64,000 bases of DNA. It comes from Labedella populi (lineage in GTDB: Bacteria > Actinomycetota > Actinomycetes > Actinomycetales > Microbacteriaceae). The notes under the pieces were generated by a model. The model was not told where the DNA came from. It worked only from the letters and a program-made list of their open reading frames with translations, and did no database searches. The stretch spans positions 992,001-1,056,000 of the forward strand of contig NZ_RZNC01000001.1 of the NCBI RefSeq assembly GCF_004078655.1. The letters run 5' to 3'. Shown here one piece after another: positions 33,672 to 41,631 of this stretch. Each line of letters begins with the position of its first letter. Within the stretch, counting starts at the first letter, position 1. Both the position numbers and the translations under genes were made by a program.

Positions 33672-35080
33672 GCAGGAGACCGACAGCGACCCGCGTGATC
33701 CGGACCGTGATCGGCGTCGCGGGCGTTGCGGCGGCCGTCGCGACGGTGCTCGTCGCCGGCCGTCTCGACGTCCAACCCATCGGTTCGGAGCCCGCGAGCG
33801 TGACGGTGACCCCGGTCCCCGCCGCGCAGTCACGTGTGTGCGCCGGCCCGGTCGTGGAGGTCGGTGGCGACGCCTCGGCGGCCACCGCGGTGGCCTCTGT
33901 GGGCGTGCCCGTCATCACGGCCGGTGACGGCCTCGACATCGCGGCCGATGTCTCCGCCGTCGCGGCACCCGACGACGTCGCCGGAGGCGCCGGCCCGTCG
34001 GTCCTGTCGGCGCCGCCGGCCGAGGACGGGACAGCCCTCGCGGGTTCCCAGGCGCAGAGCGTGACGGGCGAGCGTCTCGCGGGCTTCGCAGCCTCCTCGT
34101 GCATCGAGGCGAGACCCGAGGCCTGGCTCGTCGGCGGCTCGACCGACGTGGGCCAATCGACGGTGGTCCTCCTCACGAACCCCTCGAACGTCGAGGCGAA
34201 TGTCACGATCGAGGTCTTCGGTGAGGCGGGACCGGTCGACGCGCCGGGAGCTTCCGGCATCGTCGTGGGCCCGTCGTCGCAGCGGATCGTCCCGCTCGCC
34301 GGGATCGCGCCCAACATCCAGATCCCCGCTCTCCGTGTCACGAGCATCGGCGCTCCCATCGCGGCGAGCCTGCAGCAGTCTGCTCTGCGTGCGATCACCC
34401 CGGAAGGGCTCGACGTGATCGGCGCGACGACGGCGCCGGGCGTCGAGCACGTCGTGCCCGGGTTCACCGTTCCGGCCTCCCGGCCCGCGGACGGCGCGAC
34501 CGGGTACGACTATCGCGTCCCGGGAGTCCGTGTGCTCGCCCCCGGCACCTTCGACAGCGAGGTCACCATCACCGCGACGCCCGTAGGAGGAACGGCCTTG
34601 GAGCCGCGGATCGCGACCGTGCCGGCCGGTTCCGTCGTCGAGGTTCCGCTCGACGATCTCGCGCCCGGCGGCTACAGCCTGACGGTGACATCGGACGTCC
34701 CCGTCGTCGCCGCCGCCCACGCGGCGTCCACGGCGGACGGGGCGACGGACTTCGCGTGGTTCGCGGCCGCTGAGCCGCTCGATGACGCAGCGACGGTCGC
34801 CGTGGCCGGGGACCAGGGTGCGAGTGCGGTCCTCTACCTCGTGAACACCGGGACAGAGGATCGGCCAGCGACCATCGTCGGTCCGTCCGGTGAACGCCGC
34901 TTCGTCGTCGCGGCCGGCGGTACGCCGAAGCCGATCGGGCGGGTCGCGGGGATCAGCACGTTGGCGAGCGTCGAGGGACTGACCGCCGCCGTCGTGTACC
35001 CCGGAGCCGCCGAGTTCGCGTCCTTCGTGATCGCGCCTCCCGGGGCGGCGTCGGATCCCGTCGTCGTCCGCCCGCGCTGA
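33668..35080 (+). CDS. DUF5719 family extracytoplasmic membrane-anchored protein
   Basis: 470 residues. One membrane helix at about 12-30 (VIRTVIGVAGVAAAVATVLVA), then an all-beta extracytoplasmic part with regular segments such as VVLLTNPSNVEANVTIEVFG, SSQRIVPLAGIAPN and SVVEVPLDDLAPGGYSLTV. It matches my memory of DUF5719, which accompanies the large glycosyltransferase and whiB. No catalytic motif seen. Coupled translation with the glycosyltransferase suggests a complex at the cell surface. Confidence 0.8.
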   Translation: MSRRPTATRVIRTVIGVAGVAAAVATVLVAGRLDVQPIGSEPASVTVTPVPAAQSRVCAGPVVEVGGDASAATAVASVGVPVITAGDGLDIAADVSAVAAPDDVAGGAGPSVLSAPPAEDGTALAGSQAQSVTGERLAGFAASSCIEARPEAWLVGGSTDVGQSTVVLLTNPSNVEANVTIEVFGEAGPVDAPGASGIVVGPSSQRIVPLAGIAPNIQIPALRVTSIGAPIAASLQQSALRAITPEGLDVIGATTAPGVEHVVPGFTVPASRPADGATGYDYRVPGVRVLAPGTFDSEVTITATPVGGTALEPRIATVPAGSVVEVPLDDLAPGGYSLTVTSDVPVVAAAHAASTADGATDFAWFAAAEPLDDAATVAVAGDQGASAVLYLVNTGTEDRPATIVGPSGERRFVVAAGGTPKPIGRVAGISTLASVEGLTAAVVYPGAAEFASFVIAPPGAASDPVVVRPR

Positions 35081-35102
35081 GCGAGTCGAGGACGGATCGG
35101 GT

Positions 35103-35555
35103 TCAGAGGAAGCGGAACCGCTCCGGGCCGAGATCCCACGGATCCTTCCCGAGGAACTCCGCCGTGGCGCGGAAGACGCAACTCTCGATCATCATCCGCT
35201 GGTGCAGCTCGTCGTTGCGGTGGAGGTGGCTCAGCCGCTGGATCGGGATGCGGAAGATCGTGATTCGTCGGGTCGCGGCGTCCGTCTGCCACCGGTCGAC
35301 ACCGTCGTTCGAGTCGAGGGACGGCGGCATGGCCTGGACCTCGTAGCGGACGCCCGCGAGCTCGTCGGGCCAGGAGCCCCGGAGGAAGTCGGCCGTCGTC
35401 GCGACGGTCTGCTCGAAGAGGTCGACGCGCGACCGGAGCAGCGGAAGCGGGGGTCGGAGGACCGAGCTGCGTCCGGCGCGGCCGTGGCGGTCGCGCCGAA
35501 CGGCCTGGCGCCCCGGCTCGTCGAGCGGGGACTTCCGTGCCGTACGCCTCACCAT
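35103..35555 (-). CDS. metallopeptidase-fold protein, zinc motif degenerate (Rv3259-like)
   Basis: 150 residues. RVDLFEQTVATTADFLRG, LAGVRYEVQAMPP, ITIFRIPIQRLSHL and a C-terminal helix MMIESCVFRATAEFLGKDP follow the minimal zincin-like family to which M. tuberculosis Rv3259 belongs. In zinc-binding relatives the helix reads HExxHxxG; here it is IESCVFRATAEFLG, without the histidines, so protease activity is doubtful. The gene keeps its conserved place between the DUF5719 gene and DUF3499, on the opposite strand, as in M. tuberculosis. Function unknown. Confidence 0.75.
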   Translation of the reverse strand: MVRRTARKSPLDEPGRQAVRRDRHGRAGRSSVLRPPLPLLRSRVDLFEQTVATTADFLRGSWPDELAGVRYEVQAMPPSLDSNDGVDRWQTDAATRRITIFRIPIQRLSHLHRNDELHQRMMIESCVFRATAEFLGKDPWDLGPERFRFL

Positions 35556-35630
35556 CCCGTCATCCTACGCGCGCGGGGAGCCTCGCGGTCCTCGGCGGCG
35601 CGGTGCCGCCTCGGTGTCGGCGGCTGCTCG

Positions 35631-35636
35631 TAGACT
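35631..35636 (+). promoter_or_regulatory. -10 box (TAGACT) for the DUF3499-manB transcript
   Basis: TAGACT is followed by 7 bases and then ATG, with no Shine-Dalgarno; a leaderless start is predicted. Confidence 0.5.
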
Positions 35637-35643
35637 GACGCCG

Positions 35644-35856
35644 ATGGACGACAGGAACTGCTCGAAGGTCGGGTGCACACGCGAGGCCGTGTCCACCCTC
35701 AGCTACGACTACGGCGACCAGATGGCGGTGCTCGGCCCCCTGGGTCTCACGCGCGACCCGCACACGTATGACCTCTGTTCCATCCACTCGGAGCGACTCT
35801 CCGTACCGAAGGGCTGGCAGGTCATCCGCCACGCGCTCCTCGGCGAAGTATTCTGA
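35644..35856 (+). CDS. DUF3499 family small zinc-ribbon-like protein
   Basis: 70 residues. NCSKVGC (C6, C11) and DLCSIHSERL (C45, H48) make a plausible Cys3-His metal site; LSYDYGDQMAVLGPL lies between. This is DUF3499, the homologue of Rv3258c, found next to manB across actinobacteria. ATG 35644 is chosen because it fits the TAGACT box and gives the usual N-terminus; the in-frame upstream start adds ten atypical residues. Five bases separate it from manB. Function unknown. Confidence 0.88.
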   Translation: MDDRNCSKVGCTREAVSTLSYDYGDQMAVLGPLGLTRDPHTYDLCSIHSERLSVPKGWQVIRHALLGEVF

Positions 35857-35861
35857 TCCCC

Positions 35862-37307
35862 ATGGCTTCGGAATCGGTAGACGGTGCACCACGGATCGAT
35901 GAACGCGTGAAGGCGGTCGTGGGCGCGTACGACGTCCGCGGCGTCGTGGGAGACGATCTCACGGAAGAGGTCGTGGAGGCGCTCGCCGCGGCGTTCGTCG
36001 ACGAGGTCGGAGCGGCGGGTACCGCCGTGGTCGTCGGTCACGACATGCGCGACTCCTCACCCGTCTTCGCCGCGGCGTTCGCGCGTGGCGCGACGGCACG
36101 CGGCGCCGACGTCCTCTCCATCGGACTCTGCTCCACGGACGAGAGCTACTTCGCCTCGGGACGTCTCGGCCTCCCGGCCGCCATGTTCACGGCGAGCCAC
36201 AACCCCGCGACCTACAACGGCATCAAGTTCTCCCGCGCCGGTGCCGAGGCGATCTCGCGCGCGACGGGTCTCGCCTCCATCAGCGAGAGGGCCTCGCGAT
36301 TCCTCGCCGACGGTATCCGCGCCGTCGAGACGACGGGTTCCGTCGAGGAGCGCGACGTCCTCGCGGACTACGCGGCGTACCTCCGTTCGCTCGTCCCCCT
36401 CGACGCCGTCCGGCCGCTGACCATCGTCGTCGATGCCGGTAACGGCATGGGTGGTCTCACGGTCCCCGCCGTGCTCGAGACCGCCGCGGGGCTCCCGTCG
36501 CTGCCGCTCACGATCATCCCGCTCTACTTCGAGCTCGACGGCACCTTCCCCAACCACGAGGCCAACCCTCTCGAGCCGAAGAACCTCGTCGACCTGCAGA
36601 AGGCCGTGGTCGAGCACGGCGCCGACCTCGGACTCGCGTTCGATGGGGACGCCGACCGCTGCTTCGTCATCGACGAGCGCGGAGACGCCGTCACACCGTC
36701 GGCGGTGGCGGCGATCGTGGCCGTCCGTGAGATCGCCCGGGCGCGACGCGAATCGACCGACGAGCAGATCCACGTCATCCACAACCTGATCACCTCACGC
36801 ATCGTGCCCGAGACGATCGAGGCGGCGGGGGCGATCCCCGTCCGGACGAAGGTCGGCCACTCGCTCATCAAGGACGAGATGCGCCGCACGGGAGCCGTCT
36901 TCGGGGGCGAGCACTCCGCGCACTACTACTTCCGCGACTTCTGGAGCGCCGACAACGGCATGCTCGCAGCGATGCACGTTCTCGCCGAGTTCGGAATGCA
37001 GGACGAGCCCCTTTCCGCCTTCGCGGCCGAGTACTCGCCGTACGCCGCGTCCGGCGAGATCAACTCGACGGTGGCCGATGTCCCCACCGCCTTCGCCCGC
37101 GTCGTCGAGGCGTTCTCCGGCCGAGCCGACTTCGACGAGCTCGACGGCCTCACGGTGAGCGGCAACGCGAGTATGGACGACGACTTCTGGTGGTTCAGTG
37201 TCCGGCCATCGAACACGGAGCCGCTCTTGCGTCTCAACGTCGAGGCCGCGACGAGGAGCCGCATGCAGTCGATCCGCGACGAGGTCCTTGCCCTCATCCG
37301 GTCCTGA
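35862..37307 (+). CDS. manB: phosphomannomutase/phosphoglucomutase
   Basis: Interconverts mannose-6-phosphate and mannose-1-phosphate. 481 residues. [14 protein letters not shown] at the N-terminus, phosphoserine loop [15 protein letters not shown] near 110-124, metal-binding GDADRCF near 263-269, [13 protein letters not shown], and phosphate-binding [12 protein letters not shown] at the C-terminus. All four alpha-D-phosphohexomutase domain motifs are intact. Five bases downstream of DUF3499, so co-transcribed. With ManA it supplies GDP-mannose precursors for mannosylated lipids or proteins. Confidence 0.94.
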   Translation: MASESVDGAPRIDERVKAVVGAYDVRGVVGDDLTEEVVEALAAAFVDEVGAAGTAVVVGHDMRDSSPVFAAAFARGATARGADVLSIGLCSTDESYFASGRLGLPAAMFTASHNPATYNGIKFSRAGAEAISRATGLASISERASRFLADGIRAVETTGSVEERDVLADYAAYLRSLVPLDAVRPLTIVVDAGNGMGGLTVPAVLETAAGLPSLPLTIIPLYFELDGTFPNHEANPLEPKNLVDLQKAVVEHGADLGLAFDGDADRCFVIDERGDAVTPSAVAAIVAVREIARARRESTDEQIHVIHNLITSRIVPETIEAAGAIPVRTKVGHSLIKDEMRRTGAVFGGEHSAHYYFRDFWSADNGMLAAMHVLAEFGMQDEPLSAFAAEYSPYAASGEINSTVADVPTAFARVVEAFSGRADFDELDGLTVSGNASMDDDFWWFSVRPSNTEPLLRLNVEAATRSRMQSIRDEVLALIRS

Positions 37308-37383
37308 TCCACCGACCGTTCCCGCTGATCGTTCCCGCCGACACACGGGCGGTGCAGAGCGTCGCGAGTGCGACAATGGAGAC

Positions 37384-38886
37384 ATGACGATCACCTCTCC
37401 CGCGGCGCCGAGTGCCGAGTCCCCGTCGACCGCTCCGTTCGCCGTCGCCGACCTGTCCCTCGCGGAGGCGGGCCGTCACCAGATCCGCCTCGCGGAGAAC
37501 GAGATGCCGGGGCTCATGGCCCTCCGTGAGGAGTTCGGCCCCACCCAGCCTCTGGCGGGAGCCCGGATCGCGGGTTCGCTCCACATGACGGTGCAGACGG
37601 CCGTCCTCATCGAGACGCTCGTCGCCCTCGGTGCGCAGGTCCGATGGGCGAGCTGCAACATCTTCTCCACGCAGGACGAGGCCGCCGCGGCGATCGCCGT
37701 CGGGCCGAACGGCACCGCCGACGCACCCGCGGGCGTGCCCGTCTTCGCCTGGAAGGGTGAGACGCTCACCGAGTACTGGTGGGCGACGAGCCGCATCTTC
37801 GACTGGTCGGCGGAGGCCGCCGAGGCCGGCGGCGACTGGACCGGCCCGAACCTCATCCTCGATGACGGCGGCGACGCGACCCTCCTCGTGCACAAGGGTG
37901 TCGAGTTCGAGGCGGCCGGCTCGGTTCCCGCGGCGGCCGAAGGCGACAGTGAGGAGTACCGCGTGATCCTCGACGTCCTCCGTCGCTCGCTCTCGGAGAG
38001 CGACGACCGGTGGACGCGGATCTCGCGTGATCTCCTCGGTGTCACGGAGGAGACGACGACCGGTGTGCACCGTCTCTACGAGCTCCACCGCGACGGCGAC
38101 CTGCTCTTCCCCGCGATCAACGTCAACGACTCCGTCACGAAGTCGAAGTTCGACAACAAGTACGGCATCCGCCATTCGTTGCCCGACGGACTCAATCGCG
38201 CGACCGACGTCCTCATTGGCGGCAAGGTCGCCCTCGTTGCCGGCTACGGCGACGTCGGCAAGGGAGCGGCGGAGGCCCTCCGCGGTCAGGGTGCTCGCGT
38301 CATCGTCACGGAGGTCGACCCGATCTGCGCGCTCCAGGCGGCCATGGACGGATACCAGGTCGCGCGCCTCGAATCGGTCGTCGGCGACGTCGACATCTTC
38401 GTCTCGGGCACCGGCAACAAGTCGGTCATCACGACGGAGCACATGCTCGCCATGAAGCACCTCGCCATCGTCGCGAACGTCGGTCACTTCGACAACGAGA
38501 TCGACATGGACGGACTCGCGCACGTCGACGGCGCCGAGCGTGTCGAGATCAAGCCGCAGGTCCACGAGTGGAGGTTCCCGACGGGGCGCTCGATCCTCGT
38601 GCTCTCCGAGGGCCGGCTCATGAACCTCGGCAACGCCACGGGGCACCCCTCGTTCGTCATGAGCAACTCCTTCACGAACCAGGTGCTCGCGCAGATCGAG
38701 CTCTACACGCGCCGCGAGGAGTACCCGATCGGCGTCTACGTCCTGCCGAAGCACCTCGATGAGAAGGTCGCGCGTCTCCACCTCGACGCGCTCGGCGTCG
38801 AGCTCACGGAGCTGACGCCCGAGCAGGCCGCGTACATCGGTGTGCCGACGGACGGCCCCTTCAAGGTCGACCACTACCGCTACTGA
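37384..38886 (+). CDS. ahcY: adenosylhomocysteinase
   Basis: Hydrolyses S-adenosylhomocysteine to adenosine and homocysteine, clearing the product of methyltransferases. 500 residues, the longer actinobacterial form. [56 protein letters not shown]-binding [15 protein letters not shown] near 285-299, [10 protein letters not shown] and C-terminal KVDHYRY are all typical. GGAG lies only 2 bases before the ATG and GACAAT 6 bases before it, so translation may not depend on a normal Shine-Dalgarno. Keeps its place between manB and mtrA as in mycobacteria. Confidence 0.97.
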   Translation: MTITSPAAPSAESPSTAPFAVADLSLAEAGRHQIRLAENEMPGLMALREEFGPTQPLAGARIAGSLHMTVQTAVLIETLVALGAQVRWASCNIFSTQDEAAAAIAVGPNGTADAPAGVPVFAWKGETLTEYWWATSRIFDWSAEAAEAGGDWTGPNLILDDGGDATLLVHKGVEFEAAGSVPAAAEGDSEEYRVILDVLRRSLSESDDRWTRISRDLLGVTEETTTGVHRLYELHRDGDLLFPAINVNDSVTKSKFDNKYGIRHSLPDGLNRATDVLIGGKVALVAGYGDVGKGAAEALRGQGARVIVTEVDPICALQAAMDGYQVARLESVVGDVDIFVSGTGNKSVITTEHMLAMKHLAIVANVGHFDNEIDMDGLAHVDGAERVEIKPQVHEWRFPTGRSILVLSEGRLMNLGNATGHPSFVMSNSFTNQVLAQIELYTRREEYPIGVYVLPKHLDEKVARLHLDALGVELTELTPEQAAYIGVPTDGPFKVDHYRY

Positions 38887-38893
38887 CCCCGGT

Positions 38894-38924
38894 CGTTCCC
38901 GCTCCTCGGGGAGGGGCGGGAACG
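38894..38924. terminator. hairpin between ahcY and the convergent RDD gene
   Basis: CGTTCCCGC (38894-38902) pairs with GCGGGAACG (38916-38924); the stem continues inward through CCTC/GAGG to about 14 pairs with a 3-base loop. Lies 7 bases past the ahcY stop. No U-tract. Confidence 0.65.
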
Positions 38925-38940
38925 GTGGGACGAGAGACGG

Positions 38941-39780
38941 TCAGCGCTCGGGGAAGTGATGCGGGTTGCCCTCGAGCGTCGGCCGCAACCGGTCGAGGCG
39001 CTCGCGTTCCAGCGTCAGCCGTCGGAACTCCCGGTCGCGCCGGATCGCGGCGACGGCGAAGAGGAAACGTTCGGCGGGCACGTTCGGGAGCGGGGAGACG
39101 TACGGCGCCGCCTCGGCCGCGAGTTCGCCCCCGAGGCGCTCGCGCGCTCCGGGGGAGAGCCGCTCCACGTGCTTCAGGTACTGGGCGATGCGTCGTGCGA
39201 GCCGGTCCGGCAGCCGGCCGACGTCCGCTGTCGAGGCCCACTCGGTGAGTTCGGGTGGTACGCCGTGGACCGGCTCGACGACCCGCGGGACGCGCTCGTG
39301 CTGCGAATAGGTTCCGGCGAGTAGATCGCCGAGGCGCTTCGATCGGTCGCTCAGGAGCCCGACGAGAGCGGCGACTCCGCCGAAGGTCATGTAGATCTCG
39401 AAGAAGGCGACGAGCGAGCGGATGAAGGCGTGCCGGAATCCGATCGCACCACCGTCGTCGCGGACGATCCGGGCCCCGATCGCGAGCTTCCCGAGGGACC
39501 GCCCCCGGCTCGCGAGTTCGACGGCCGTCGGAGCGACGATGAAGGACAGGACGACGATCACGATGAGACCGGCCTGCAGCGCCGCTTCGTCGAGCGCGAC
39601 CGCCTCCGCTGCGACGAAAAGCAGGTAAAGCAGGCCGAGGGCGAGCAGCACGTGCGCGATCAGGTCGATGATCGCTCCCGCGGCGCGGAGGATGAAGCTC
39701 GCGGGGCGGACGTCGAGGGCGACGGCCTCGCCCGTGACGAGCTCGTGCGGATCGGCGGTCGTGTGCGCGCTCGAGCTCAT
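38941..39780 (-). CDS. RDD family membrane protein
   Basis: 279 residues from ATG 39780 (another in-frame ATG at 39789 would add three residues). RDD domain at about 25-165: PASFILRAAGAIIDLIAHVL with the Arg/Asp signature, then ASRGRSLGKLAIGARIVRDDGG and SDRSKRLGDLLAGT. Three to four membrane helices, then a soluble Arg-rich C-terminus of about 110 residues. TACGAT lies 7 bases before the ATG, predicting a leaderless mRNA. Only 18 bases separate it from the divergent SpoIIM-type gene; the pair is commonly linked in actinobacteria, suggesting a shared membrane role. Confidence 0.88.
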   Translation of the reverse strand: MSSSAHTTADPHELVTGEAVALDVRPASFILRAAGAIIDLIAHVLLALGLLYLLFVAAEAVALDEAALQAGLIVIVVLSFIVAPTAVELASRGRSLGKLAIGARIVRDDGGAIGFRHAFIRSLVAFFEIYMTFGGVAALVGLLSDRSKRLGDLLAGTYSQHERVPRVVEPVHGVPPELTEWASTADVGRLPDRLARRIAQYLKHVERLSPGARERLGGELAAEAAPYVSPLPNVPAERFLFAVAAIRRDREFRRLTLERERLDRLRPTLEGNPHHFPER

Positions 39781-39783
39781 GGA

Positions 39784-39793
39784 TATCATCGTA
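39784..39793. promoter_or_regulatory. overlapping divergent -10 boxes (TATCAT / TACGAT)
   Basis: Plus-strand TATCAT (39784-39789) is 9 bases before the SpoIIM-type ATG. Minus-strand TACGAT (39793-39788) is 7 bases before the RDD ATG. They share two base pairs in an 18-base intergenic gap, so both -35 regions would lie inside the neighbour's coding sequence. Confidence 0.5.
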
Positions 39794-39798
39794 ACCGG

Positions 39799-40794
39799 AT
39801 GGATCTCGACGCCTACGCAGCCGCGCATCGCGCGGAATGGGACCGCCTGGACGCGCTCGCCCGCCAGGGGTCGCTGTCCGGCGCGGACGCGGACGAGTTG
39901 ATCCACCGCTACCAGTCGGGAGCAACGCAGCTGTCGGCGATCAAATCGACGGCGGGATCGACCGTCGTGGGCGACCGGTTGAGCGTCTCGCTCTCGCGAG
40001 CGCGGTTGCGGTTCACGGCCGCGGGACGCAACGTCCTTTCGCAGATCCCCCGCTTCTTCGTCCTGCAACTCCCGGCGGCGCTCTACCGATTGCGGTGGGT
40101 CACGCTCGGCGTGTTCCTCGCCTTCACGGTCGTCGCGTCGCTCTACGCGACCTGGATCGCCACGAATCCTCAAGCGCTCGCGGCGCTCGGTGACGAGGAG
40201 ACGCTGCGCCAGACGGCCGAACAGGGCTTCGTGTCGTACTACTCCGAGAATCCCGCGACGTCGTTCGCCGGCCGCGTGTGGACCAACAACGCCTGGATCG
40301 CAGCGCAATGCATCGCCTTCGGCATCACGGGCGTCTGGGTGCCGTACGTGATCGCCGGCAACGCGCAAGGGATCGGCCTCACGGCGGGCATCATGTTCGC
40401 GTTCGACGAGGGCGACACATTCTTCCTCTACATCCTCCCGCACGGCTTGCTCGAGCTCACGAGCGTCTTCGTCGCGGGAGCGGCGGGCCTCCGGATCTTC
40501 TGGGCCTGGGTGGCACCGGGGCGGGACTCACGAGCGCATGCGCTCGCCCGCGAGGCGCGCGCCCTCTTCACGGTCGTCATCGGCCTCATCATCGCCCTCT
40601 TCGTGTCGGGCGTCATCGAGGGCTTCGTCACGCCGGCGCCGTGGCACCCCGCGGTGAAGATCGCCATCGGTGCCGCAGCCCTCGGTGCATTCCTCGCCTA
40701 CATGCTCATCGTGGGCCGACGCGCGACGCGAGCGGGCGAGACGGGTGACCTCGACGAGTTCGAGCGCGGGGCGACGACCCTCGTCGCGGGCTGA
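39799..40794 (+). CDS. SpoIIM-like (DUF95) membrane protein
   Basis: 331 residues. N-terminal 95 residues are soluble and basic (LIHRYQSGATQLSAIKSTAG); then about six membrane helices with FGITGVWVPYVIAGNAQGIGL and FLYILPHGLLELTSVFVAGAAGLRI, the conserved stage II sporulation protein M/DUF95 core. Non-sporulating actinobacteria keep it beside RDD and MoxR/DUF58 genes. ATG 39799 fits the TATCAT box. Role unknown; not evidence for sporulation. Confidence 0.9.
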   Translation: MDLDAYAAAHRAEWDRLDALARQGSLSGADADELIHRYQSGATQLSAIKSTAGSTVVGDRLSVSLSRARLRFTAAGRNVLSQIPRFFVLQLPAALYRLRWVTLGVFLAFTVVASLYATWIATNPQALAALGDEETLRQTAEQGFVSYYSENPATSFAGRVWTNNAWIAAQCIAFGITGVWVPYVIAGNAQGIGLTAGIMFAFDEGDTFFLYILPHGLLELTSVFVAGAAGLRIFWAWVAPGRDSRAHALAREARALFTVVIGLIIALFVSGVIEGFVTPAPWHPAVKIAIGAAALGAFLAYMLIVGRRATRAGETGDLDEFERGATTLVAG

Positions 40795-40812
40795 GCGGCG
40801 AGCGCCCGGTCG

Positions 40813-41568
40813 TCAGTCGGACTCGGTCATCCGCCGGCGCGGGACCCGACGTGCCCACCGTGTCGCGAGCGCCGCGAGCGCCGCACCGAGGAGCGGGAAG
40901 ACGATGAACACCCACACCTGCGCGAGCCGGTCGGGACCCGCGAAGAGCGCGGTGGCGAGCGAACGGGCCGGGTTGAACGACGCGTTCGAGACCGGGAGCG
41001 CGAGAAGGGTGATCGCGACGAGCGTCGCACCGACGAGGGCCGCCGCCGGGGAGCGGTCGCGGGCCCCGTCCCCGTGTCGTCCGTCCGCCACGAGGTATGC
41101 CCCGACCAGGGCGGCGGTGAGGAGCGTCTCCACGAGGGCGACGGCGAGCAGCCCGTAACCGTCGGGGGAACCCCCGACGCCGAAGCCGCCCGCCGCGAAA
41201 CCGACGCGTTGCGCCTCCTGGAGTGCGCCGGGAGGCCCGTCCGCGACGATCGTTAGGACCACGGCGGCCCCGAGGGTCGCGCCGACGAGCTGCGCGATCA
41301 CGTAGGTCGAGACGTCCCTCCACGGGAACCGCCCGGCGAGCGCGAGACCGATCGTCACGGCGGGATTGACGTGACCGCCCGAGACACGCCCCACCGTGGC
41401 GACCACGGCGAGGAGCGCGAAACCCGTCGCCGTCGCGATCCCGAGCGGACCGAGGACCACCGCTCCGATGACCGACGTCCCGACGACGACGGTCGTCACG
41501 ATGAGGGTTCCGACGATCTCGGCGGCGACGACGGCGGCGAAACGGGGGTCGGGATCTGAACCGGTCAT
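40813..41568 (-). CDS. aquaporin/MIP family channel
   Basis: 251 residues from ATG 41568, chosen because TACTGT lies 6 bases upstream and it opens the first helix properly. Six membrane helices with the two half-helix motifs GHVNPAVTIG and SFNPARSLAT both intact. VNPAVT and the Arg after the second NPA (ar/R filter) fit a water-selective AqpZ-like pore or a glycerol facilitator. The region between helices 3 and 4 is glycine-rich. Convergent with the SpoIIM-type gene, 18 bases apart. Confidence 0.92.
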   Translation of the reverse strand: MTGSDPDPRFAAVVAAEIVGTLIVTTVVVGTSVIGAVVLGPLGIATATGFALLAVVATVGRVSGGHVNPAVTIGLALAGRFPWRDVSTYVIAQLVGATLGAAVVLTIVADGPPGALQEAQRVGFAAGGFGVGGSPDGYGLLAVALVETLLTAALVGAYLVADGRHGDGARDRSPAAALVGATLVAITLLALPVSNASFNPARSLATALFAGPDRLAQVWVFIVFPLLGAALAALATRWARRVPRRRMTESD

Positions 41569-41574
41569 GCATCG

Positions 41575-41580
41575 ACAGTA
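41575..41580 (-). promoter_or_regulatory. -10 box (TACTGT) for the aquaporin gene
   Basis: Minus-strand TACTGT is followed by 6 bases and the ATG; no Shine-Dalgarno. A leaderless transcript is predicted. Confidence 0.45.
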
Positions 41581-41631
41581 GCGAGGTGCTCCGGGCTCTC
41601 GGTGCCGCACGCGCCGGGGCCGCCGCGCGGG

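Noticed and set aside
39799-40794. Evidence for sporulation from a SpoIIM-like gene
   Set aside because: DUF95/SpoIIM proteins are common in non-sporulating actinobacteria next to RDD and MoxR genes; no other sporulation gene is present.
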